From the NCBI RefSeq assembly GCF_000717025.1, contig NZ_JNXG01000008.1, forward strand, positions 1 to 64,000: DNA of 64,000 nucleotides, given 5' to 3'. Shown piece by piece: positions 28,092 through 36,404 of the stretch (its first letter is position 1; each line of letters starts with the position of its first letter). A program made the position numbers and the translations under genes. The notes beneath the pieces were generated by a model that had not been told where the DNA came from, searched no databases, and worked only from the letters and a program-made list of their open reading frames with translations. This DNA is from Streptomyces atroolivaceus. GTDB lineage: Bacteria; Actinomycetota; Actinomycetes; Streptomycetales; Streptomycetaceae.

Positions 28092-29140
28092 TCGCTCGCT
28101 ACCTCTCGCAGTCGCTGTGCCGCGGCCTCCGGCGGCACGTCGTTGATGAACACGCCCATGCCGGACTCGGAGCCCGCGAGGAACTTCAGCTTGCCGGTGG
28201 TCCGCCTGATGGTGAAGAGCTCGAGGTGCAGGCCGAACTCCTCACGGCCGGGGACCCTGAACGGGGCCTGGTGCCAGGCCGAGATGTACGGGGTCGGCGG
28301 CTCTCCGGGGCCGAAGATCCGGTCGAATCGCCTCAAGAGTTCCAGATAGATCTGTGGGAACTCTGTGCGAGCGGCCTCGTCGAGCTCGCGCAGGTCGGGG
28401 ACGCGGCGGCGCGGGTGGAGGTGGACCTCGTAGGGCCAGTGCGCGGCGTACGGCACGAAGGCGACCCAGTGCTCGCCCTCCAGGACGACACGGTCGCCGT
28501 CGGCCAGCTCGCGGGCGACGACGTCGTCGAAGAGGTTGCGGCCGGTTTCGGCGCGGTGGGCCTCCGCGGAGCGGAGCATCTGCTCGGTGCGCGGGGTGAC
28601 GAAGGGGTAGCCGTAGATCTGCCCGTGCGGGTGGCCCAGGGTGACGCCGATCTCGGCGCCCCGGTTCTCGAAGCAGAACACCTGGGTGACCTGCGGGAGC
28701 TCGGCGAGGTCGGCGGTGCGGTCGGTCCAGGCCTCCAGGACCAGGGCGGCCTGGGCCTCGGTGAGGCCGGCGAAGGACACGTCGTGGTCGGAGGTGAAGC
28801 ACACGACCTCGCAGCGGCCGGAGTCACCGGCGAGGGAGGGGAAGCGGTTCTCGAAGACGGCGACGTCGTAGCCGGAGTCGGGGATCTCGCTGAGCCGGCC
28901 CTCCTGCGAGGGGCACAGCGGGCACTCGTCGGCCGGCGGGTGATACGTCCGCCCCTGCCGGTGCGAGGCGATGGCCACCGAGTCGCCGAGGAGGGGGTCG
29001 TGGCGGATCTCCGAGTCCTCCCCGGACGCGGGGACGGCGTCCAGCGGCCGCAGGTCCGCGGCGTCGCGGACGACGTCGTCCGCGGAGTCGTAGTAGATCA
29101 GCTCCCGGCCGTCGGCGAGGGTCGTGACCGTCTTCTTCAC
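28088..29140 (-). CDS. galT: galactose-1-phosphate uridylyltransferase
   Basis: 350 residues. The active site [13 protein letters not shown] contains the His-Pro-His nucleophile motif. CPLCP (zinc ligands) and [16 protein letters not shown] are also in place. It transfers UMP from UDP-glucose to galactose-1-phosphate. GTG 29140 was chosen, with GGAGGAG a few bases upstream; a longer open frame to 29191 runs through the promoter and leader. It is the first gene of the gal operon. Confidence 0.95.
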   Translation of the reverse strand: MKKTVTTLADGRELIYYDSADDVVRDAADLRPLDAVPASGEDSEIRHDPLLGDSVAIASHRQGRTYHPPADECPLCPSQEGRLSEIPDSGYDVAVFENRFPSLAGDSGRCEVVCFTSDHDVSFAGLTEAQAALVLEAWTDRTADLAELPQVTQVFCFENRGAEIGVTLGHPHGQIYGYPFVTPRTEQMLRSAEAHRAETGRNLFDDVVARELADGDRVVLEGEHWVAFVPYAAHWPYEVHLHPRRRVPDLRELDEAARTEFPQIYLELLRRFDRIFGPGEPPTPYISAWHQAPFRVPGREEFGLHLELFTIRRTTGKLKFLAGSESGMGVFINDVPPEAAAQRLREVASE

Positions 29141-29180
29141 CAGGCTCCTCCATGTAACGCCCTCTAAACAGAACCGAACA

Positions 29181-29210
29181 TAATTAACCACAACTCAACA
29201 GGGGCGTCAA
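29181..29210 (-). promoter_or_regulatory. predicted galT promoter
   Basis: On the minus strand TTGACG (29205-29210) and TAATTA (29181-29186) are spaced by 18 bp, about 40 bp before the galT start. TGTT occurs repeatedly in this stretch at roughly 10-18 bp intervals, which could be a regulator site. This corresponds in position to the galactose-inducible promoter of the S. lividans operon. Confidence 0.6.
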
Positions 29211-29310
29211 TGCCGACGCATCCTGTGACAGCACGGTGCGGAATGCGTGGCCAGACCTGGACATTTCAACCCGCCCGATCACGATCAAACAAAGAACGCC
29301 ATCGCACCTG

Positions 29311-29339
29311 TTCATTTTCTGAACACATGGGCGTAGGTT
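29311..29339 (+). promoter_or_regulatory. predicted promoter of the sugar symporter gene
   Basis: TTCATT (29311-29316) and TAGGTT (29334-29339) are 17 bp apart, 39 bp before ATG 29379. Confidence 0.5.
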
Positions 29340-29378
29340 CCGACGGGTTCAGTTCGCGCAACGAAGCGAGTACCCCCC

Positions 29379-31049
29379 ATGCAATATCTGGCCGAAGGGC
29401 TCCGGCTCCCCACGAACGGGCTCGATTACACAATCCTGGCGATCTACTTCGTCGTGGTGCTCGGCATCGGCTTCGCCGCCCGGGCCAGTGTGAAGACGAG
29501 CCTCGACTTCTTCCTCTCCGGACGGTCACTGCCCGCATGGGTGACCGGTCTGGCCTTCGTCGCGGCGAACCTCGGCGCCACCGAGATCCTCGGCATGGCG
29601 GCGACCGGCGCGCAGTACGGCGTCGCGGTCGTCCACTGGTACTGGATCGGCGCCATCCCCGCCATGGTCTTCCTCGGCCTGGTGATGATGCCCTTCTACT
29701 ACCGGTCGAAGGTCCGCTCCGTCCCGGAGTTCCTGCTCCAGCGCTTCGACAGGTCGGCGCACCTGCTCAGCTCCATACTCTTCGCCTTCGCGGCGATACT
29801 GATCGCGGGCGTGAACCTCTACGCCCTCTCGATCGTCGTGGAGGCGCTGCTGGGCTGGGACCGCTGGGTCGCGATCGTCGTCGCCGGCGTGTTCGTCCTG
29901 CTCTACATCACCATCGGCGGCCTCTCCTCCGCGATCTACAACGAGGTGCTGCAGTTCTTCGTCATCCTCGCCGCGCTGATCCCCCTCACCCTGCTGGGCC
30001 TCAAGCGCGTCGGCGGCTGGGACGGTCTCAGCGGCTCGCTGGAGAAGCAGCACGGCGCGGACTTCATGTCCGCCTGGGGCGGTACCGGCATCGGTGACGC
30101 CAACCCGCTCGGCGCCAACTGGCTGACGATCATCCTCGGTCTCGGCTTCGTGCTCTCCTTCGGCTACTGGACCACCAACTTCGCCGAGGTGCAGCGCGCC
30201 CTGTCGGCGAAGAACCTGTCCGCCGCGAAGCGCACCCCGCTGATCGCCGCCTTCCCGAAGATCTTCATCGTCTTCGCGGTGATGATCCCGGGCCTGGTCG
30301 CCGCCGTCGTCGTGCCCCGGATCGGCACTCCCGACTCCGACCTCACGTACAACGACGCCATCCCGCTGCTGATGCGGGAGCTGCTTCCCAACGGTGTGCT
30401 CGGCATCGCGGTGACCGGTCTGCTGGCCGCGTTCATGGCCGGCATGGCCGCCAACGTGTCCTCGTTCAACACGGTGTTCACCACGGACATCTGGCAGCGG
30501 TACGTGAAGAAGGACCAGTCGGACGCGTACTACCTGAAGTTCGGGCGGCTGATCACCGCGGTGGGTGTGCTGGCGTCGATCGGCACGGCCTTCATCGCGG
30601 CCAGCTTCTCCAACATCATGACGTACCTCCAGACGCTGTTCTCGTTCTTCAACGTCCCGATGTTCGTCGTCTTCATCATCGGCATGTTCTGGAAGCGCGC
30701 CTCGATGAAGTCCGGTGTCTGGGGCCTCGTCGCGGGCACCACGGCGGCGATGGTCAACTACTTCGTCATCTACAAGCAGGGCATCGTCGACATCCCCTCC
30801 GACCAGGGCGCCAACTTCGTCTCCGCGATCGTCGGATTCGTGGCCGGCGCGGTCGTCATGGTCGTCGTGACCCTCTTCACCGCCCCCAAGCCGGAGGCCG
30901 AACTGGCCGGTCTGGTCTACGGGACGGAGTCCCCGGACGCCGACGAGGCGCCCGACGAGGGCGACAGCGCCTGGTACCGCAAGCCCGCCCTGCTCGGCTG
31001 GGGCGCCATCGTCCTCGCCACCCTGTGCTACCTGCCCTACTCGCTCTGA
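29379..31049 (+). CDS. sodium:solute symporter, probable galactose/sugar uptake
   Basis: 556 residues with about 14 membrane spans. The SSS/SGLT features FFLSGRSLPAWVTGLAFVAANLGATEILG and the long GMAATGAQYG helix are clear. Homology to sugar symporters and its position divergent from galTEK argue that it imports galactose with Na+. A small membrane protein gene follows after 15 bp, probably co-transcribed. The start ATG 29379 has only a weak GAAGCGAG ribosome site. Substrate is inferred from context. Confidence 0.88.
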   Translation: MQYLAEGLRLPTNGLDYTILAIYFVVVLGIGFAARASVKTSLDFFLSGRSLPAWVTGLAFVAANLGATEILGMAATGAQYGVAVVHWYWIGAIPAMVFLGLVMMPFYYRSKVRSVPEFLLQRFDRSAHLLSSILFAFAAILIAGVNLYALSIVVEALLGWDRWVAIVVAGVFVLLYITIGGLSSAIYNEVLQFFVILAALIPLTLLGLKRVGGWDGLSGSLEKQHGADFMSAWGGTGIGDANPLGANWLTIILGLGFVLSFGYWTTNFAEVQRALSAKNLSAAKRTPLIAAFPKIFIVFAVMIPGLVAAVVVPRIGTPDSDLTYNDAIPLLMRELLPNGVLGIAVTGLLAAFMAGMAANVSSFNTVFTTDIWQRYVKKDQSDAYYLKFGRLITAVGVLASIGTAFIAASFSNIMTYLQTLFSFFNVPMFVVFIIGMFWKRASMKSGVWGLVAGTTAAMVNYFVIYKQGIVDIPSDQGANFVSAIVGFVAGAVVMVVVTLFTAPKPEAELAGLVYGTESPDADEAPDEGDSAWYRKPALLGWGAIVLATLCYLPYSL

Positions 31050-31064
31050 TCGGAGGCACTCACC

Positions 31065-31352
31065 ATGTCCGACCTGCACAAGGAAGTCTCCGAGCTGGAG
31101 CGCAAGTCCGCGACCGCGGCCCGGCTCTTCGACATCCGCCGGATCATCGGCGGTCTCTTCGTGGTCTACGGAGTGATCGTCACCATCGCCGGTATCAACC
31201 CGTCCGACGCCGACCTGGAGAAGGCCGAGGGAGTCCACATCAATCTCTGGACCGGCCTGGCCATGCTGGCGCTCGGCCTCTTCTTCCTGATCTGGATGAA
31301 GCTGCGCCCGGCCCAGGTGCCGGACGAGACCCCCGGCCCGCCGGAGAGCTGA
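31065..31352 (+). CDS. small two-span membrane protein
   Basis: 95 residues with two hydrophobic spans (IIGGLFVVYGVIVTIAGI and LWTGLAMLALGLFFLIWM) joined by an acidic loop. The charged N-terminus HKEVSELERKSATAARLFDIRR likely faces the cytoplasm. GGAGG precedes the ATG. Its tight linkage to the symporter suggests an accessory role, but no family function is known. Confidence 0.8.
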   Translation: MSDLHKEVSELERKSATAARLFDIRRIIGGLFVVYGVIVTIAGINPSDADLEKAEGVHINLWTGLAMLALGLFFLIWMKLRPAQVPDETPGPPES

Positions 31353-31385
31353 CCGACACCCCGCGAGGGCCGGATGATCACGCGT

Positions 31386-32096
31386 TCACGCGAGGCCGTC
31401 CGGCCCCCGCGGCGTGCCCGACGCGGCCCGGTCGAGCAGTCCCGTCCGGGCCGCGAGTGCGGCGGCCTCCAGCCGGGAGCCGACACCGAGCTTCATCAGC
31501 ACCCGCTGCACGTGCGTGCGCGCGGTACTCGGCGCGATCCTCATGCCGGCCGCGATCAGCCGGGTGTCCTCGCCCTCGGCGACCCGCACCAGCACCTCGG
31601 CCTCACGCGGGGTCAGCATCCTCAGCAGCCGCTGCCCCTCGTCGTCGGGCTGGGCCGCCGGGTGCAGCAGCTCGGCGAACGCTCCCCGCAGCAGCTGCGG
31701 GGCGACCGCCACCTCTCCCGCGCGAGCCTTGATCATGGCGCGTTCGACGCCCTCGATGCGCTCGTCGTGGCGTACGTAACCGGCCGCTCCCGCGGCGAAG
31801 GCCGCGGCGATCCCGCGCGGGCTCGGCACCGGGCCGAGTACCACGACGGCCACCTGCGGACGCTCACGTCCGATCCGGACGATCGGGTCGAACGCTCCGG
31901 GCTCGGCGGGTGCCGCCGTGCCGAACAGGCAGACCTCCGGCGCCCTGCTGACGACCAGTTCTGCGGCCCCGGACGTCGGCGCGGCTGCCGCGAGCACCCG
32001 GTGCCCGCGCAATTTCAGTGCCGAGGCGAGTGCCTCGGCGAGCAGACGGTGGTCATCGACCACCATGAGCCGCACGCCCATCGAGATAGCCCCCAT
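31386..32096 (-). CDS. LuxR-type regulator with degenerate receiver
   Basis: 236 residues. The N-terminal MVVDDHRLLAEALASAL looks like a receiver domain, but the usual phospho-acceptor Asp is missing: the strand reads EVCLFGTAAPAE, with Phe58-Gly59 where Asp is expected. The C-terminal LuxR HTH is intact (MLTPREAEVLVRVAEG...IAPSTARTHVQRVLMKLGV). It is therefore probably not controlled by phosphorylation. It resembles the regulator at 24429-25220, and the two flank the gal locus. ATG 32096 aligns with that paralogue; ATG 32081 is an alternative with a better ribosome site. Confidence 0.82.
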   Translation of the reverse strand: MGAISMGVRLMVVDDHRLLAEALASALKLRGHRVLAAAAPTSGAAELVVSRAPEVCLFGTAAPAEPGAFDPIVRIGRERPQVAVVVLGPVPSPRGIAAAFAAGAAGYVRHDERIEGVERAMIKARAGEVAVAPQLLRGAFAELLHPAAQPDDEGQRLLRMLTPREAEVLVRVAEGEDTRLIAAGMRIAPSTARTHVQRVLMKLGVGSRLEAAALAARTGLLDRAASGTPRGPDGLA

Positions 32097-32260
32097 GTGT
32101 ACAGCGCGATACCGCTGCGTAACCCTGAACAGGCCCCCCGGCCCCTCTGACCCGGCAAGCTACACGCTTGTTCGACGTGGCGCCCCCTCTACTGGGCAGA
32201 AGCCCCCCAGAATGCCGAATTCTGCGTCATTCAGGGCTACTTGCCCGTCGGAAAACGATC

Positions 32261-32294
32261 GGCCCTGCCGGTCGGATGATCAACCGGCAGGGCC
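32261..32294 (-). terminator. hairpin terminator after the PQQ-propeller cluster
   Basis: GGCCCTGCCGGT (32261-32272) and ACCGGCAGGGCC (32283-32294) form a perfect 12-bp stem with a 10-nt loop; on the minus strand it is followed by GATCGTTTTCC. It lies 32 bp after the last gene of the cluster. Confidence 0.8.
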
Positions 32295-32326
32295 GTCACT
32301 GCTGACCCGGGAACGGGCCGGGAGGG

Positions 32327-34189
32327 TCAGACGGTGGTGAAGGAGACGACGAGGTACTGCTTGTCGTCCAGCGAGCTGGACTTGCTGGGCTCACTGACCA
32401 TCTGCTCGGAGATGAACAGCCGGCCCTTCTGGTAGATGATCTCGGCGTAGTCGATGGAGAAGCTCGTCTCCGCGTCGCGGACCGCCTCGTCGTCCGGGTT
32501 GGTCATCAGCACGGTCTCCTCGAAGGTGGAGCCGTTGATGGAGACGATCTGGCCGCCCTTGTCGTAGGGGGGCTCCTTGTACGCGATGACGTTGGAGCCG
32601 TCCATGCGCAGCGGGGTCAGCGCGTAGCGGTCGCCCGCGTCCGCCCTGCCCCCGACGAGCTTGCCGGTGGTGAGGTCGAAGGCGACGATCTCGTTGGTGT
32701 CGCCGTACTCCCCACCGCCCTCGTGCTTCTCGGTCGGCACGTAGAGCTTGTTGTTGCCGACGGCCAGGGAGCTGCACTGCTCGACCTCGGTGGAACCGCA
32801 CTCCGCGGCGTACTTGTCCGCGTCGGCCGAGATCCGGACGATGAGCTTGCCGGTGGCCGCGTCGATGGAGAAGAAGTCCGAGATGCTGCTGCCGTCGCCG
32901 GCGGTGTCGCCGACGTCGGCCGCGACCACGAGCGGCTTGGTGGAGACGATGCTCGCGTACTCGACGCCGGCCGGCATGGTGTACGAGGAGGTCGGCGCGC
33001 CGGTGGTCGGGTTCAGCGCCTGGACGGTGAGCTGGGGACTGTCGTAGCTGCCGCACTTGCGGACCACCGCGAGGGCTTCGCCGCCGCCGTAGCCCATGTC
33101 GTAGCAGTTGTTGGCGTCGGCCTTCGGCTTCCAGAGCTCGGCGCCGTTCGCGAGGTTGAAGGCGGCGCCGCCGCTGGTGCCGCCGGCGGCGACGGTGGAG
33201 CCGCTGAGCGTGACCTCGCCGAACCTGACGGGCCTGTCACCGCCGGCCGTGGAGGTGACGGACTTGCTCCACATGAGCTTGCCGGTGGCCAGGTCGATCG
33301 CGCCGACCTGGGTGCAGGACGGGTACTTGTCCTCGGCCGTCGGCTTGCCGTCCTGGAAGGCGATGGCCGTCTTGTAGTCCTTGCTCATGTGCCGGGAGGC
33401 GGCGCAGAGCTGGCCGGTCAGCGGGATCGACCAGAGCTTGGTGCCCTTGGCGAGGTCGTAGCCGACGATCTCGTACACGCCGGTCTTCACGTACGCCTTG
33501 TCCGTGACCCAGGAGCCGGACACGACCGTGGTGTCGGTGACCTTCGGGTGGGGGAGCTGGAAAGCGACCTTGGCCTTGGTGTCGGCCGGAGCCTTCTCGG
33601 TGCCGCCGGCGAGGCCGTCGCCCTCGCCGCCCTTGCCCTCGCCGCCGTCCGCCCCGGCCGAGGCCGCCTGGTCCTGCTTGCCGCCGTCGTCGTCACTGCC
33701 GCTGGAGGCGTAGAAGATCCCGCCGCCGACGATCAGCACCACGGCTACGACCGCGGCGACGATGATCTGCATCTGGGTGTTGAACTTCTTGCCGCCGCCG
33801 GGCGGGGGTGCGGCGTACTGCGGCTGCATCGGTGCGGTGGGGTAGCCGTACCCCTGCTGCGGATACATGCCGGGCTGTCCGGGCGGGGGGCCCTGCGGGA
33901 AGCCGTAGCCGGGCTGCCCCGGCGGCGGCGCCTGCGGGTAGCCGTACGCGGGATTCTGCGGCTGCTGCCCGGGCTGAGCCGGCTGCGGGGCGCCGTAGCC
34001 ACCGGGGGCCGGGGGAGGCGGGCTGCCGTAGCCACCGGCCGGCGGGGTGGGCGGCGCGGCCGGGGGCTGCTTGCCGAAGGGGTCGGAGGGCGGCGGGGTG
34101 GGCGCGCCGAATCCGCCGGGCGGCGGGTCCTGCGGGGCGCCGAATCCGCCCTGGGGCGGTTCGTTGGGCGGCTGGGGCGGCTGGGTCAT
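32327..34189 (-). CDS. PQQ-type beta-propeller membrane protein, paralogue 1
   Basis: 620 residues. The first ~135 are Pro/Gly/Gln/Tyr-rich and disordered-looking (GYGYP repeats), followed by a single span (~138-160, IIVAAVVAVVLIVGGGIFYA), an acidic/Gly linker, and a C-terminal propeller with PQQ-like blades (LATGKLMWSKSV, ATGKLIVRIS). The topology suggests cytoplasmic Pro-rich N-terminus and extracellular propeller. The enzyme-type PQQ-binding residues cannot be confirmed; it may be a binding or scaffold module. Last of four tandem paralogues, 58 bp after paralogue 2. Confidence 0.8.
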   Translation of the reverse strand: MTQPPQPPNEPPQGGFGAPQDPPPGGFGAPTPPPSDPFGKQPPAAPPTPPAGGYGSPPPPAPGGYGAPQPAQPGQQPQNPAYGYPQAPPPGQPGYGFPQGPPPGQPGMYPQQGYGYPTAPMQPQYAAPPPGGGKKFNTQMQIIVAAVVAVVLIVGGGIFYASSGSDDDGGKQDQAASAGADGGEGKGGEGDGLAGGTEKAPADTKAKVAFQLPHPKVTDTTVVSGSWVTDKAYVKTGVYEIVGYDLAKGTKLWSIPLTGQLCAASRHMSKDYKTAIAFQDGKPTAEDKYPSCTQVGAIDLATGKLMWSKSVTSTAGGDRPVRFGEVTLSGSTVAAGGTSGGAAFNLANGAELWKPKADANNCYDMGYGGGEALAVVRKCGSYDSPQLTVQALNPTTGAPTSSYTMPAGVEYASIVSTKPLVVAADVGDTAGDGSSISDFFSIDAATGKLIVRISADADKYAAECGSTEVEQCSSLAVGNNKLYVPTEKHEGGGEYGDTNEIVAFDLTTGKLVGGRADAGDRYALTPLRMDGSNVIAYKEPPYDKGGQIVSINGSTFEETVLMTNPDDEAVRDAETSFSIDYAEIIYQKGRLFISEQMVSEPSKSSSLDDKQYLVVSFTTV

Positions 34190-34247
34190 GGCGTACGTAC
34201 CTCTGCGGAGTCTGGGAGGAAGGGGCTGTGGTTGCCGTCGTGGGCCG

Positions 34248-36068
34248 TCACTTGCCGAAGGCCATCATGGTCGTCTGCGCTTTCTCTTCCTCGTCGCTGC
34301 CGGCGCTGACGCGGTCGCTGACGACGAAGGAACGGCCGCCCGCGTAGAGGGTCCTGGAGGAGAAGAAGTTCTCGATCCCGGTCGTGGAGTCCGGGTGCTG
34401 CAGCAGCACCTCGGGCGCGCCTCCGGTGGGTGCGATCGTCGCGATCGCCCCGCCCTTGTCGTAGGAGGGCTCCAGGTAGACCAGGACGTTGCCGCCCTCC
34501 ATGCGCAGCGGCCTCATGGTGCGCTCGGCGGGTGCCGCGGACTTCCACTTGGTCTTGCCGGTGTTCAGGTCGAACGCGATGACCTTGTTGGTGCGGCCGC
34601 TGCCGCTGGTGTCGTCCTCGGTCATCATGTAGAAGGTGTTGGCGTCGGCGGCGAGACCGCTGCAGCCTTCGAGCTGCTGACCGAAGATCGCGAAGTCGTG
34701 TCCGCAGTCGACCGCGAGCTTCTCCCCCTTGTCACTGATCAGCTGGGAGCGGAGGGTTCCGTTCTCCTTGAGCGCGAGGATGCCCCACTTCTTCTCCTCC
34801 CGCTGGGTGAGCGAGACGACGAGAGGGCTCACCGAGTACACCTTGTCGATCTCCCAGCCGCGCTTGGGCTGGTACGTCCACTTGGCCTTCCCGGTGACCG
34901 GGTCGATCTCCTGGACCTGGTGCTGCGGATTGTCCACGTCGTCGGTGCGGCAGCTGGTAGCGGCGATCAGCTTGGGGCCGCCGGCGAAGGCGAACGGCTG
35001 GCAGTTGCCGGACGGCTTACCGAACAGCTCGGTGCCGTCGCTGACGCGGTAGGCGTTGGAGTTGCTCGTGCGGCCGACGGTCAGGGTGTCACCGCTGATC
35101 GCCAGACCGATGTCGGACAGCAAGTCCCACGTGCCGTTCTTCTTGACCGACTTCTTCCAGCCGGCCTTGCCGGTGTTGAGGTCGATCATCTGCAGGTCGG
35201 CGCAGTCGGCCTTGTCCGTGGTGCCGTTCATCACGCCGATGACGATCTTGCCGTCGGCGGTGGCCGTCCCGGGTGCCGCGCACATGTCGGCGGGCAGGGG
35301 AAGCGTCCACTTCTGCTTGCCGTCGGCCACCGAGTAGCCGGTCACCGAGCGGTACATGCCCTTGACGAGGGTGTCCCCGACGACCCAGGGGCCGTACACC
35401 TTCGCGCCGTTGCGCGGCAGGTCTATGTCGTTCGTCGTCGTCCAGAGGACCTTCGCCTCGCCCGCCTTGCGCCCGGCGTTCAGGTCGTCCTCGGCCTCGC
35501 GGCCGTCGCCCTTGCCGTCACCCTGGTCGACGGTGGGCGAGGCGCTCGGGTCCGCGGCGCCGCTGCTGGGCTTGGAGACGGGCTTCTTCTCGTCGTCGCC
35601 ACCGCTCGTGGCGAAGAAGATGCCGCCGCCCACGACGAGCAGCACGGCGAGCGCCGCACCGATGATGACGGCGGGCTTGCCCTTGAAGGGTCCGCCGCCG
35701 GAGCCGCCGGGCGCGGGCGCGCCGGGGTACTGCTGCTGCGGGTAGCCGTAACCCGGCTGCTGGCCGTACGGACCGGGCTGCTGGGCGTACGGGCCGGCCG
35801 GGGCGCCGTACGGGCCTGGCTGCTGGGCGTACGGGCCGGGGGCCGGCTGGCCGGGCGCCTGGGGGTAGCCGTAGCCGGGCTGCGCCCCGGGAGCCTGCGG
35901 GTAGCCGTAACCCGGCTGCGTGGGGGGCGGCGCCTGCGGGGGTGCGGGCGGCGTCTGCGGTGGGGCCGCGGGTGGTGACTGCGGCTGGGGTGGCTGAGGA
36001 GTGCCCTGCGGTTCCTGCGGAGCCCCGAAGCCCCCCTGCGGCGGTTGCTGGCTGGGCGGCTGGGTCAT
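34248..36068 (-). CDS. PQQ-type beta-propeller membrane protein, paralogue 2
   Basis: 606 residues with the same layout as its neighbours: Pro/Gln/Tyr-rich N-terminus with YGYPQAPG and GPYAQQPGPYG repeats, one span at ~132-154, linker, then a propeller (LNTGKAGWKKSV, YSVSPLVVS, LNTGKTKWKSA). The ATG at 36068 is preceded by AAGGGGGACGTGCTG, identical to the leader of paralogue 3. A promoter-like box lies ~155 bp upstream. It and paralogue 1 are probably one transcript. Confidence 0.8.
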   Translation of the reverse strand: MTQPPSQQPPQGGFGAPQEPQGTPQPPQPQSPPAAPPQTPPAPPQAPPPTQPGYGYPQAPGAQPGYGYPQAPGQPAPGPYAQQPGPYGAPAGPYAQQPGPYGQQPGYGYPQQQYPGAPAPGGSGGGPFKGKPAVIIGAALAVLLVVGGGIFFATSGGDDEKKPVSKPSSGAADPSASPTVDQGDGKGDGREAEDDLNAGRKAGEAKVLWTTTNDIDLPRNGAKVYGPWVVGDTLVKGMYRSVTGYSVADGKQKWTLPLPADMCAAPGTATADGKIVIGVMNGTTDKADCADLQMIDLNTGKAGWKKSVKKNGTWDLLSDIGLAISGDTLTVGRTSNSNAYRVSDGTELFGKPSGNCQPFAFAGGPKLIAATSCRTDDVDNPQHQVQEIDPVTGKAKWTYQPKRGWEIDKVYSVSPLVVSLTQREEKKWGILALKENGTLRSQLISDKGEKLAVDCGHDFAIFGQQLEGCSGLAADANTFYMMTEDDTSGSGRTNKVIAFDLNTGKTKWKSAAPAERTMRPLRMEGGNVLVYLEPSYDKGGAIATIAPTGGAPEVLLQHPDSTTGIENFFSSRTLYAGGRSFVVSDRVSAGSDEEEKAQTTMMAFGK

Positions 36069-36404
36069 CAGCACGTCCCCCTTCGTGCGGTCCGGTGCCC
36101 GGTCCGGTCTCCCCCGCGATTCCGCTGGGCTCAGAGGATCAGGTACGGAGAATCTCTGAATTCCCCCCGGAAAGGAGCGAATCGGGCATGGCTTCCGCGG
36201 CGTTACGACAGTCGAGCGGGGCTTCTTTGTACCACCCGCACCACACCGGGCACCGGATCGGTCCATCCCCTGTTCCCAAGGGAGAACCGGGCCGTGATGC
36301 CCTCGTTACGCGCCTGCCGTGGCCCTGGGGAGCCCGCTCCGCCCACACTGCGTCAACTGCACGGAGACGGGGCCGATTTCACAGGAACCTCGCAGTCCGC
36401 CCCC
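36069..36404. other. 336-bp gap between paralogues 2 and 3
   Basis: No gene is seen. It contains the shared promoter-like box at 36222-36238 and about 150 bp of leader for paralogue 2. The stretch next to the start is nearly identical to the leader of paralogue 3, then diverges. Confidence 0.5.
36222..36238 (-). promoter_or_regulatory. shared promoter-like box, paralogue 2
   Basis: On the minus strand CGGGTGGTACAAAGAAG, matching the boxes at 38139-38155 and 39917-39933. GTACAAAG could be a -10 region. Confidence 0.5.

Noticed and set aside
29526..31238. 570-codon frame antisense to the sugar symporter
   Set aside because: Acidic, His/Asp/Glu-rich composition typical of the reverse complement of a membrane protein gene.
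32723..34309. Long + strand frame opposite propeller paralogue 1
   Set aside because: Gly/Val/Asp-rich antisense shadow of a gene with clear domains.
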